From assembly GCF_004365875.1 (NCBI RefSeq), contig NZ_SODF01000001.1, positions 1,364,001 to 1,428,000 of the forward strand: a DNA stretch of 64,000 nucleotides. Reading direction: 5' to 3'. The stretch comes from Kribbella kalugense. Its GTDB lineage: Bacteria; Actinomycetota; Actinomycetes; Propionibacteriales; Kribbellaceae. The position numbers were made by a program, and so were the translations under genes. This document shows, piece after piece, positions 17,256 to 25,197 of the stretch. The notes below the pieces were generated by a model, which did no database searches, was not told where the DNA came from, and worked only from the letters and a program-made list of their open reading frames with translations. Numbering within the stretch: the stretch's first letter is position 1; each line of letters starts with the position of its first letter.

Positions 17256-18289
17256 AGCTCGGCATCGTCTTCGGGGGATCTTCCGAAGAACACCCCATCT
17301 CCCTCAAGTCCGCGCAACAGGTCGCCGACAACATCGACCGCGAGAAGTACGAGCCGTACTGGATCGGGATCACGAAGAGCGGCGCGTGGATGCTGTGCGA
17401 CGGCCCCGACGCCGATTGGGAGAGCGGCAACTGCCGACCCGCCGTACTGTCACCCGACCGGAACATGCACGGACTGCTCGTCCTGGACCAGGGGCGTTGC
17501 GAGACGATCCGACTGGATGTCGTGCTGCCCGTTCTGCACGGCAGGTTCGGCGAGGACGGTTCGGTGCAAGGTCTGCTCGAGCTCTCCGGCATCCCGTACG
17601 TCGGCTGTGACATCCCGAGCTCTGCCCTGTGTATCGACAAGTCCCTGGCCTACACCGTCGCCGGCAGTGCTGGAATCGCCACACCGAAGTACTGGATCAT
17701 CACGACGGACGACGACATCGATACGAGTCAGTTCACCTATCCCATCTTCGTGAAGCCGGCTCGTTCGGGTTCGTCGTTCGGCGTCAGCAAGGTCTCCGGA
17801 GAAGACGAATTGCATGATGCACTGAAGGCCGCGCGGCAGTACGACTCGAAGGTGCTGATCGAGGAAGCTGTCGTCGGCAGCGAGATCGGCTGCGCCATCT
17901 TGGGGAACGGTCCGGAGTTGCTCGCCGGCGAGGTGGACCAGATCGCGCTGACTCATGGTTTCTTCAAGATCCATCAGGAGAGTACGCCGGAAAGCGGCTC
18001 GGACAACTCGACCGTCATCGTCCCCGCGGACATTCCGGCCGAGTCACGGACACGTGTCCAGGAGACCGCGAAGGCCATCTACCGCGCTCTGGGCTGCCGC
18101 GGGTTGTCGCGGGTGGACATGTTCCTCAAGGAAGACGGGACCGTCATGCTCAACGAGGTCAACACCCTGCCCGGGCTGACGTCGTACAGCCGCTATCCGC
18201 GGATGATGGATGCCACCGGACTGTCGCGGACCGAGGTGATCGACCGGATGGTGTCGTTGGCGTTCGCAGCAAAGTCCGATGGACGCTGA
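17246..18289 (+). CDS. vanA: D-alanine--D-lactate ligase, VanA type
   Basis: ATP-grasp ligase of 347 residues making D-Ala-D-Lac. GGSSEEHPIS opens the N-terminal domain. LHGRFGEDGSVQGLLELSGIP, FVKPARSGSSFGV, GEVDQIALTHGFFKIHQE and LNEVNTLPGLTSYSRYPRMM follow VanA almost motif by motif. The omega-loop His243 corresponds to VanA His244, the residue tied to D-lactate specificity; D-Ala-D-Ala ligases have Tyr in that loop. Start ATG 17246 has AGAAAG 5 bp upstream; ATG 17252 would give a classic ATGA overlap with vanH. Downstream there is no vanX; the next gene is convergent. Confidence 0.95.
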   Translation: MDMKLGIVFGGSSEEHPISLKSAQQVADNIDREKYEPYWIGITKSGAWMLCDGPDADWESGNCRPAVLSPDRNMHGLLVLDQGRCETIRLDVVLPVLHGRFGEDGSVQGLLELSGIPYVGCDIPSSALCIDKSLAYTVAGSAGIATPKYWIITTDDDIDTSQFTYPIFVKPARSGSSFGVSKVSGEDELHDALKAARQYDSKVLIEEAVVGSEIGCAILGNGPELLAGEVDQIALTHGFFKIHQESTPESGSDNSTVIVPADIPAESRTRVQETAKAIYRALGCRGLSRVDMFLKEDGTVMLNEVNTLPGLTSYSRYPRMMDATGLSRTEVIDRMVSLAFAAKSDGR

Positions 18290-18294
18290 TCGAC

Positions 18295-18846
18295 CTATTT
18301 CGATTTCGCGATCACGCGGTAGCCGACCAGCAGATAGCCCGTCGGTGAGGTCGTGCTTTCGATCGACTCGAGCCGAATCGCCGGCAAGCTTTCGAGCAGC
18401 TTCCGCCCACTGGCCGGAATCGTCGGTGCGATCACCAGCCTGAGCTCGTCGACGAGGCCAGCGGCAAGCAGCGCCTGGGCGACCGCGATGCTTGCATGTA
18501 CGCCGATGTCGCGCCCAGGCTGGTTCTTCAGCTCCCGAACGAACTCGACCAGGTCGCCGTCGACCGCAGTCGCGTTGGCCCAGCCCCGATCGAGCGGCGT
18601 GGAGGTGGCGACGTACTTCGTGACGCCGTTGATGAACGTTGCGAACGGCTCGACGTCACTGGTCGGCCAGTACCCGGACCACTCGTTGTAGCTGCGCCGG
18701 CCGAGGATCACCAGGTCCTGCGTTGCGATGACGGCGTCGAGGTTGTCCTCCATCGCGTCGTCCCAGTCGGTGAAGAACGTGTCGGGCGCCTGCGCGACGC
18801 CGTCGAGGGACAGCAACTCGTACACGACAACCTTGCGCTCGCTCAC
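18295..18846 (-). CDS. Dihydrofolate reductase family protein (RibD C-terminal domain)
   Basis: Protein of 183 residues with the RibD_C/DHFR-like fold (KVVVYELLSLDGVAQAPD at the N-terminus, DLVILGRRSYNEWSGYWP, GRDIGVHASIAVAQALLAAGLVDELRLVIAPTIPASGRKL). Such stand-alone domains are NADPH-binding reductases of unknown substrate and rarely true DHFRs. It starts at a GTG and is convergent with vanA, 5 bp apart. It is probably co-transcribed with the upstream GNAT gene, 9 bp away. Confidence 0.88.
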   Translation of the reverse strand: MSERKVVVYELLSLDGVAQAPDTFFTDWDDAMEDNLDAVIATQDLVILGRRSYNEWSGYWPTSDVEPFATFINGVTKYVATSTPLDRGWANATAVDGDLVEFVRELKNQPGRDIGVHASIAVAQALLAAGLVDELRLVIAPTIPASGRKLLESLPAIRLESIESTTSPTGYLLVGYRVIAKSK

Positions 18847-18855
18847 ACCTGGACC

Positions 18856-19284
18856 CTACTGGGAGGCAGGCAGCTCGCGGAGGAACCGGGACGATTTTCC
18901 TGCTTGATCGGTATAGCCGCGGCCCTGGTAGAACTTGTGCGCAGCTACCCGCCGGTCCGCACTCGTGACTTCCATCCGGACACATCCGTGGTCCGCAGCG
19001 AAGGCCTCAGCGGCCGCGACCAGTCGCGAGCCGACCCCTTGTCCGCGCACCGCATCCGAGACCACCAGCGCGGTGATGCGACCCCAAGCCCCGTCGCGCT
19101 CGAAGAACCGACAGAGCTGTACGGCGATGACGCCCTGCACCTCGCCGTCGTCGGCGACATAGACCGCGCAGGCCGGGTCGTCTAACCAGGTCTGGATCCG
19201 GACCGCCGGACTGTCCTGGGGATAACCGAGTTGGTCGAGCAACTCGCCGATGGCGTCAGCACTAAGCGCTGGTCGTATCCGCAT
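18856..19284 (-). CDS. GNAT family N-acetyltransferase
   Basis: Acetyltransferase of 142 residues with the acetyl-CoA binding motif RGQGVGSRL near residue 80 and the C-terminal AHKFYQGRGYTD that closes the fold. The N-terminal MRIRPALSADAIGELLDQLGY is typical of aminoglycoside 6'-like GNATs, but the acceptor is unknown. A 15-bp copy of the first part of the VanR-type element lies 25-39 bp upstream of its start, which raises the question of VanR control. Confidence 0.9.
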   Translation of the reverse strand: MRIRPALSADAIGELLDQLGYPQDSPAVRIQTWLDDPACAVYVADDGEVQGVIAVQLCRFFERDGAWGRITALVVSDAVRGQGVGSRLVAAAEAFAADHGCVRMEVTSADRRVAAHKFYQGRGYTDQAGKSSRFLRELPASQ

Positions 19285-19308
19285 GCGTCAGAACGCTACG
19301 AGCCGACG

Positions 19309-19323
19309 CATATCGTCGGCGTA
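19309..19323 (+). promoter_or_regulatory. Partial VanR-type box upstream of the GNAT gene
   Basis: CATATCGTCGGCGTA is identical to the first 15 bases of the vanH promoter element. The rest of the element (ATAC, CAACAC and TTGACT) is missing. It points toward the plus strand, away from the GNAT gene that it precedes. It could be a remnant, a binding site that works in either orientation, or chance. Confidence 0.4.
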
Positions 19324-19327
19324 CGAA

Positions 19328-20452
19328 TTAGTTGCCTGGATCGACGAGCAGGGGGATCAGCATCTCGTCCGAGGTCAGGGAACCATGGAGGCCGATCAGG
19401 CCGGCTTCCTGGGTGTGGCGGCGGCTGGCGACGAGCGCCACCGGGCCAAGAGACGCGACGATCACATCGCCCAGCCGAGGCGACACCCGATCCTCGACCG
19501 CGCCGAACCAGCCGCGGCCAATCGCGTCGGCACGAGACAACACCAACGCCTTGTCACCAAGGCGTTCCCGGTACGTCGCGATCACGTCGGACTCGGCGCC
19601 GGAAACGCAGTACAAATGGCGGAAGCGAGACTCACCGCCAACGAGACGTACGCCGTCCGTCAACGCCGGCTCTGCATCGATGTCGACGCGATGCTCAGGC
19701 GCGACGTCGATCATGCCGTGATCGGCGACAACGACCAGTACAGCGTCACGCGGCAACGCGGACCGGACCTGCAGAGCCAACTCGTCAGCCGCGGACAGTT
19801 CCTTCTGCCACTGCAACGAATCGCAGCCCTGCTGGTGACCGATGTAGTCCAGCTGGGAGTCGTACACATACACCAGCGACGACCGACCCTCACGACTCGC
19901 GAACCGGGTCGCATCCAACCGGTCCTCGACCGTGTCGGCACCACGATGCGCACTCCCCCGGAACGCAGCGGCCGTCAGCCCGGACGAGTCGAACCGCGCC
20001 TTGCTGACGTTGCGAGTGGCAACACCCGCGGCCGCTACCCGCTCGAAAACGGTCCCGTGCGGTTGCCAGCGCCGCGGGTCGACCGGAGCGTCCCAAGCGA
20101 GTGCATTCAGCAGATCGCCGGTCTCCGGCACGATCGACGTGTAGCCAACGATCCCGTGCGCGCCAGGCGGCAACCCGGTGCCCAGACTGGTCAAACTGAC
20201 TGCAGTCGTCGACGGCACCCCCGCGGTCAGACTCCGACCGGCTGGCAACAGTGACGACAGGTACGGCGCAGCTTCGGCGTACCGCTGAAGCAGGTTCCAC
20301 CCGAGTCCGTCCAGCAGCAGTACGGCGTACCGCGAGGCGGAGGGCAGGCCGAGGAGGTTGGTCTCCCCCGGCACCGATAGCGCGCCGGCCACCGACGGCA
20401 GTACGTCGGCGAGCGATCCGCCGCCGTACTGCGGGGAAACGGGGTCGATCAC
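19328..20452 (-). CDS. Alkaline phosphatase superfamily protein (nucleotide pyrophosphatase/phosphodiesterase type)
   Basis: Cytoplasmic 374-residue member of the alkaline phosphatase/phosphodiesterase superfamily. Metal-site motifs are YAVLLLDGLGWN (first Asp), GVPSTTAVSLTSLGTGLPPGAHGIVGY (Thr nucleophile region and downstream His), VYVYDSQLDYIGHQQG (Asp and His) and VVVADHGMIDV (Asp-His). It likely hydrolyses a phosphodiester or pyrophosphate. It starts at a GTG 4 bp after the DUF5998 gene, so the two are an operon. Confidence 0.9.
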   Translation of the reverse strand: MIDPVSPQYGGGSLADVLPSVAGALSVPGETNLLGLPSASRYAVLLLDGLGWNLLQRYAEAAPYLSSLLPAGRSLTAGVPSTTAVSLTSLGTGLPPGAHGIVGYTSIVPETGDLLNALAWDAPVDPRRWQPHGTVFERVAAAGVATRNVSKARFDSSGLTAAAFRGSAHRGADTVEDRLDATRFASREGRSSLVYVYDSQLDYIGHQQGCDSLQWQKELSAADELALQVRSALPRDAVLVVVADHGMIDVAPEHRVDIDAEPALTDGVRLVGGESRFRHLYCVSGAESDVIATYRERLGDKALVLSRADAIGRGWFGAVEDRVSPRLGDVIVASLGPVALVASRRHTQEAGLIGLHGSLTSDEMLIPLLVDPGN

Positions 20453-20456
20453 GGCA

Positions 20457-21068
20457 CTACCTGCTGGTCGCGAACGACAGCGCCTTCGCGAACTCGAGCA
20501 CCTGCTGGATCCCCGCCGGCCCGTCGGCCGCGGCGCTGATCCGCAGCGAGATGTCGTCGGCCGCGACCGAACCGGTGTACCCGTGGTCGGCCTCGCAGTT
20601 CGGGTCCGCGCAGACGGCCGGCTCGAGGTCGATCCGGTTGACCATGCCCCACCCGATCGTTAGCACCACCTCACCGGCGCCGGCCACCGCCGGGTCGGAC
20701 TTGCCCGAGGCGTAACCGGCCGGGTTCGGTACGACGCGGTTGACGACCACGGCGTTGACTCGCTGCAGCGGGATCGCCTCGGTGGAGGTCGACGCGTACG
20801 GCGCGCGGATCAGCTCGTCGGCGGCGTGTTCGTCGGTGTGGCCGACGATCAGCCGGGTCGAGGTGAGCGCCAGGATGGTGATGTGCCGCCGGACCTCGTC
20901 GCGGTCGAACGTCGGCTCGTGCTGCAGCACATAGGCCCGGATCGGCTCGCCGGCGATCGCCACCTCGAGCGAATCCGTCACCACATCGGGGTAGTAGCCG
21001 CACCGGTCGATCGCCTCGCGCAGGTCCGCCGACGCGTCCGCGAGCTCCGGCGTATTCAGGTCACGCAT
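20457..21068 (-). CDS. DUF5998 family protein
   Basis: Cytoplasmic protein of 203 residues, conserved in actinobacteria without known function. The sequence is full length (DLREAIDRCGYYPDVVTDSLEVA, HEPTFDRDEVRRHITILALT, RLIVGHTDEHAADE) and ends in a region with two Cys (AVCADPNCEADHGYTG) that could bind metal. It is co-transcribed with the downstream phosphodiesterase gene. Confidence 0.85.
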   Translation of the reverse strand: MRDLNTPELADASADLREAIDRCGYYPDVVTDSLEVAIAGEPIRAYVLQHEPTFDRDEVRRHITILALTSTRLIVGHTDEHAADELIRAPYASTSTEAIPLQRVNAVVVNRVVPNPAGYASGKSDPAVAGAGEVVLTIGWGMVNRIDLEPAVCADPNCEADHGYTGSVAADDISLRISAAADGPAGIQQVLEFAKALSFATSR

Positions 21069-21126
21069 GCCCTCTATCCTTGCACGATCGCGCGCCCGGA
21101 CGGTTCACCCTTGTGGATAACCGCGA

Positions 21127-22776
21127 TCAGTTCGCACTTGCCTTCCGCAGTACCGGCGCACCGGCGGCGCCTGCGACCGCGACCAGGACCAGCCCGGCCA
21201 CGACCTGCCCGATCAGCAGCAGGATGCCGGAACTTCCCTGCGTGATCACCTTGCCGCCGCTCAACGCCAGCCCACAGAGCGCACCGAACCCGACCACCGG
21301 CAGTCCAACCCCAATGACGGGTACGACGGCCGCCAGTCGAGCGGACCGCTCGATCACCCGCAGTGGTACGCCGGACCGCCGCAGCGCCCGAGCCGGAGCC
21401 GCCTGGTCCAGCGCCGTACCGACCGCACCTGCTGCAGTGGACGCGGCGACAGTCAGGAACACCAGTGACAGCAGCAGCGCCACGCCGATCCGCATGTCAT
21501 GGAAGCTCGGGTCGTCGTCACCAGGCGGCATGAACACCGAGATGAACCCGGTGACGAAGCCCGACAGCACTAGCGCGGCAACAGGCCGAAAAGCGCCCTT
21601 CGGATCATCAACAAGCCGACGACCGGCCAGCAGCGCCACAGGTCCGTTTGCCAGGTTCGCCATGGTTTTGCCGACGATCTGCACGGCCCACGGCCCGATG
21701 ATCCGTACGGCGAGTGCAGCGAACCCGACTCCGATCAGCAACGGCAGCAGAGCCGCCTGCATCCCGTAGTACGCCAGGACCAGCGGACCGATCACCAGCA
21801 GCCCAAGACGAAGCACGCTGACCCTCTTACGGGTCTGACCGCGTACGACGCCAAGCGGGGTGATGCTGACCCGACCCAGCCCGATCAGTGCACTCACCAC
21901 AGACAGGATGGGTACGGCGAACAGGACGAGAAGGACTGTCCACCAGTTGACGGTGATGTCAGCGACGTACCAGCGTCCACCGCCAAGCGGGATGCGGGCG
22001 ATCAGTGGACTCAGAACGGTGTAGCCGACCAGTCCGACCACAGCGCCGGCCAGACCGAGTACGGCCTGTTCTACTGCGCTCAGCCAGAGCACCTGGGTCC
22101 GCGTGGCACCTGCCAGTCGCAGAGCAGCCAATCTGTGCTCGCGGCGCTTGGCCGCTACCCCGGCCGCCTGACCGACGAGGCTCAGGATCGGGAACAGCAC
22201 CAGAGTGATGCCGAAGGCCACAGCGATCAGCAGGCCAACCATCCGGCTGTCCCAGACATCTTCGTTCCAGCTGCTGACGTACTGCGGATGGTCGTCAGCG
22301 GAGATCGTTTTGACGCCGCGGATGACGATGTACTCCTCCGGCGAGGACAGGCCCTTCTCGCTGATCACGCCGGTCGGCTGCTCGACGCCGTACTGCGTGC
22401 TGAGGCTGGACCAGTGCTTGGCGACCTCGGGCGATACGAAGACCTCGCCGGGCTTCGGGGTGTGGTCGAGGCCGGGTGGTGGCGGGAGTTCGTTGGGACG
22501 GAGCGTTGCGAGGTCGAGGACGCTCATCCGGTGTCCGGCCACGCGCTGGTCGTCGTCCAGATTCAGCATGCCGATCGCTGTCGCCGGGTCGGCCTTGTCC
22601 GCGCTGCGCCACCCGATCCGGTCCGACCGATGCGACAACCCGAGTGAACCAGCAATGAGAAACGTGACCAGCAACGCGACCACAGCCGTCGCGCCCAGCG
22701 CAGCCAAGTTGGCGGCCCGTCCGCCAGGCCCTGGCCGCCGTACAAACCGCAGCCCGAGTTCGGTCATCGGGTTCAT
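21127..22776 (-). CDS. ABC transporter permease, FtsX family
   Basis: Permease of 549 residues with one N-terminal membrane segment, an extracytoplasmic domain (about 45-185) and two groups of membrane helices. FtsX signatures are seen at KRREHRLAALRLAGATRTQVLW and in the C-terminal half (ARALRRSGVPLRVIERSARLAAV). It pairs with the ATPase just upstream through an ATGA overlap. Likely a MacB-type exporter or mechanotransducer; substrate unknown. Confidence 0.9.
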   Translation of the reverse strand: MNPMTELGLRFVRRPGPGGRAANLAALGATAVVALLVTFLIAGSLGLSHRSDRIGWRSADKADPATAIGMLNLDDDQRVAGHRMSVLDLATLRPNELPPPPGLDHTPKPGEVFVSPEVAKHWSSLSTQYGVEQPTGVISEKGLSSPEEYIVIRGVKTISADDHPQYVSSWNEDVWDSRMVGLLIAVAFGITLVLFPILSLVGQAAGVAAKRREHRLAALRLAGATRTQVLWLSAVEQAVLGLAGAVVGLVGYTVLSPLIARIPLGGGRWYVADITVNWWTVLLVLFAVPILSVVSALIGLGRVSITPLGVVRGQTRKRVSVLRLGLLVIGPLVLAYYGMQAALLPLLIGVGFAALAVRIIGPWAVQIVGKTMANLANGPVALLAGRRLVDDPKGAFRPVAALVLSGFVTGFISVFMPPGDDDPSFHDMRIGVALLLSLVFLTVAASTAAGAVGTALDQAAPARALRRSGVPLRVIERSARLAAVVPVIGVGLPVVGFGALCGLALSGGKVITQGSSGILLLIGQVVAGLVLVAVAGAAGAPVLRKASAN

Positions 22777-23474
22777 CGTCCGACCCCCATCCCAGCGGAC
22801 ACGCGACCGTCGACGATGTGGAGAGCCCGGTGGCAGCGGGCGGCTACTGCGTTGTCGTGAGTGACCACTACTACTGCCGCGCCGCGATAGGTAGCCGCAC
22901 CAACCAGCAAGTCGATGACCTGGGAGCCAGTAGCGGCGTCCAGAGCGCCGGTCGGCTCGTCGGCGAACACCACCTGGGGCTCGCCGACCAGTGCACGAGC
23001 AATCGCGACGCGCTGCGCCTGACCACCGGACAGCTCGCCAGGCCGTCGCCCGACCTCAGCAGCAAGCCCAACCTGCGCCAGCGTGTCGCGCGCCCGGCCG
23101 ATCGCGTCCCGCCGGCTCAGCCCGTCGACCATGAGTGGCAGCGCCACGTTCTCGTCAGCAGGCAGCTCGGCGAGCAGCTGGTTGTCCTGGAACACGAAGC
23201 CGAGACGACGGCGACGTAGTACCGTCCGGGCGGCGTCGTTCAGCTGGTCTACGCGTTCACCGCCCAGCCACACCTCTCCCTGGTCCGGCGTGAGGATGCC
23301 GGCCAGCACATGCAGGAGGGTGGTCTTGCCGTTGCCGCTCGGGCCCATCACCGCAAGCGCCTCGCCGGACCGGACGGCGACATCCACGCCGGCCAGGCCG
23401 ACCACGTCGCCGTAGTACTTGACCAGGCCGTGACCACTGAGGACGACCTGCGACTGGGGACTCTGGAAACTCAT
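22773..23474 (-). CDS. ABC transporter ATP-binding protein (MacB/LolD type)
   Basis: ATPase of 233 residues. Walker A is GPSGNGKTT at about 45-53, the signature is LSGGQAQR, Walker B is VVFADEPT and the switch His is in VVVTHD. The Q loop reads GFVFQDNQLLAELPADENVALPL, typical of the LolD/MacB subfamily that works with FtsX-type permeases. It forms a two-gene operon with the downstream permease. Confidence 0.93.
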   Translation of the reverse strand: MSFQSPQSQVVLSGHGLVKYYGDVVGLAGVDVAVRSGEALAVMGPSGNGKTTLLHVLAGILTPDQGEVWLGGERVDQLNDAARTVLRRRRLGFVFQDNQLLAELPADENVALPLMVDGLSRRDAIGRARDTLAQVGLAAEVGRRPGELSGGQAQRVAIARALVGEPQVVFADEPTGALDAATGSQVIDLLVGAATYRGAAVVVVTHDNAVAARCHRALHIVDGRVSAGMGVGR

Positions 23475-23571
23475 ACCCAGAGCCTTTCGCGAACCGCACC
23501 GGCGATCGTCCGCCCGTGGACCGGTCTTGTTGTCGTCCTTCGACGCTACGGCGTACGACTCCAGTCGTACG

Positions 23572-24639
23572 TCAGGCCTCAGCGAACGCCGACGGATAGG
23601 CGTCCCGGTAGCTCGGAATCGTGCCGCCCGGCGTCTCCACGGACTCGGCGTTCAGCATCGCGTGCACGATCGCCCGCGACAGCGTCCGCGCACCCGCCGC
23701 GTACGCCGTCTCCAACTGCCCGAGCGCCAGCGGATCCGTGACACTCAGCCGCTGCCGATCGTCCTCGGCCACCCGGGTGGACAGCGCGAAGATGCTGTCG
23801 CCATCGACCAGCGTGTGAATCGGATCGATCGCCCGCGCGAGCCCGTCGTGCGCAACCATCGCCATCCGCTGCGTCGCCGCCTTGTCGAGCGGTACGTCGG
23901 TCGCCACCACCGCGATCACCGTGTTCATCGACGGCCCCGGGATCAGGTTGCGACCAGGCGCCGCCGGTGGCGGGGGCTCAACCGGCGTTCGCAGATGGCC
24001 GAACTCGTCACCGAGACCAAGGCGAGCGCCGTACAAGTTGCCGTCGGCGTCGACCGTCGAGCCGGCCGCGTTCACGATCACCAGCGCGCCGACCGTCGTA
24101 CCGTCGTCAAGCCGCACGCTGGCCGAGCCGACGCCGCCCTTCAACGAGCGCGCCCGCGCACCGGCCCCGGCTCCATGGTTGCCCAGGGCAACTGGTCCGG
24201 AGGTGGCGGCGGCGATCGCGTCCGCTCCCCAGGACGGCTCCGGCCGCGCCTTGAAGTCGCCGCCGCGGGCGAGGTCGAAGATCACCGCGGTCGGCACGAT
24301 CGGTACGACGTCGTACTCGCCCTGCCCGACGCGCACACCTTCGCCGCGCTCCTCGAGCCAGCGCATCACGCCGCCGGCCGTGTCGAGACCGAACGCGCTC
24401 CCGCCGGTCAGCACGATCGCGTTCACGCCGCCGTTCGAGTTGACCGGCGACAGCAGGTCCGTCTCGCGAGTGCCGGGTGCACCGCCGCGGACGTCGACAC
24501 CGGCGACGGCGGTGAGTGGCACGTGGATGACCGTCGTACCGGTGAGGTACGGCGCGTCGACGCGCTCCACCTGGCCGACAAGGACTCCGGGGACATCGGT
24601 GATCGCATTGTGCAGACCAGGTTGCATGCTGCGGATCAT
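23572..24639 (-). CDS. P1 family (DmpA-type) aminopeptidase
   Basis: Protein of 355 residues in the DmpA/P1 Ntn-hydrolase family, which cleaves itself before a Ser or Thr to form alpha and beta chains. Family motifs include ITDVPGVLVGQVE, GGAPGTRETDLLSP, NAIVLTGGSAFGLDTAGGVM, GNHGAGAGARA, LKGGVGSASVRL and NTVIAVVATDVPLDKA. The start is ATG 24639, with ATG 24627 as an alternative; the frame is open far upstream but runs into the divergent DUF2087 gene. Acts as a D-/beta-aminopeptidase or related hydrolase. Confidence 0.88.
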   Translation of the reverse strand: MIRSMQPGLHNAITDVPGVLVGQVERVDAPYLTGTTVIHVPLTAVAGVDVRGGAPGTRETDLLSPVNSNGGVNAIVLTGGSAFGLDTAGGVMRWLEERGEGVRVGQGEYDVVPIVPTAVIFDLARGGDFKARPEPSWGADAIAAATSGPVALGNHGAGAGARARSLKGGVGSASVRLDDGTTVGALVIVNAAGSTVDADGNLYGARLGLGDEFGHLRTPVEPPPPAAPGRNLIPGPSMNTVIAVVATDVPLDKAATQRMAMVAHDGLARAIDPIHTLVDGDSIFALSTRVAEDDRQRLSVTDPLALGQLETAYAAGARTLSRAIVHAMLNAESVETPGGTIPSYRDAYPSAFAEA

Positions 24640-24672
24640 AATCCGGTTGCGGCGAGCGTTAGCGTGAAATGT

Positions 24673-25197
24673 ATGAACGCCGATCAGCTCTGTGGTCTGC
24701 TGGCCGAACCGTCGAGGTTGCGCACGTACTCCGCGATCGTCCTCGGCGCCTCCACTCCCGAGCAGGTTGCCGGCAGCACCGGACTCGCCGCACCGGTCGT
24801 GGTCAAGGCGCTGCAACGGCTGACCAAGGGCGGGCTGATCGAGGCCAGCCGGGACGGGTTCACCGCCGACGAGGCCGCGTTCAAGGACGCCGTACGACAG
24901 AGCCGTCCCGAGCGGGTGCCGCTCGATCCGGATCCGGCCCGCGACAACGTGCTGAAGTCGTTCATCCGCGACGGGCGGCTGACGCATTTCCCGACGTTCC
25001 CGGAGAAGCTCCAGATCGTGCTCGAGTACCTGGCGCAGAGCTTCGAGGTGGGCCGGAGCTACCCGGAGTCCGAGGTCAACGAGATCCTCAACCGCTGGCA
25101 CCCGGACCACGCCGCGCTCCGCCGCAACCTGGTCGATGCACTTCTACTCGACCGTGAGAACAGCATCTACGTGAGGCGGCGTGCCGGGGTGTCCTGA
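24673..25197 (+). CDS. DUF2087 domain protein with N-terminal winged helix
   Basis: Protein of 174 residues. The first 80 residues look like an ArsR-type winged helix (MNADQLCGLLAEPSRLRTYSAI, TGLAAPVVVKALQRLTKGGLI). The C-terminal half is the DUF2087 domain (GRLTHFPTFPEKLQIVLEYLAQSF, YPESEVNEILNRWHPDHAALRRNLVDALLLDR). It is probably a transcription regulator. Divergent from the P1 peptidase gene with a 33-bp gap; its 3' end overlaps the convergent Pat-like gene by 31 bp. Confidence 0.88.
   Translation: MNADQLCGLLAEPSRLRTYSAIVLGASTPEQVAGSTGLAAPVVVKALQRLTKGGLIEASRDGFTADEAAFKDAVRQSRPERVPLDPDPARDNVLKSFIRDGRLTHFPTFPEKLQIVLEYLAQSFEVGRSYPESEVNEILNRWHPDHAALRRNLVDALLLDRENSIYVRRRAGVS

Noticed and set aside
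18295-18846. Reading the reductase gene as a trimethoprim-resistance DHFR belonging to the van cluster
   Set aside because: The sequence fits the RibD C-terminal domain family and lacks typical DHFR signatures, and the gene is convergent with vanA without a VanR-type promoter.
23519-23530. GGACCGGTC-like sequence resembling the LacI core between the ABC ATPase and P1 peptidase genes
   Set aside because: It lacks the final C of the palindrome and sits between unrelated genes; judged to be chance.
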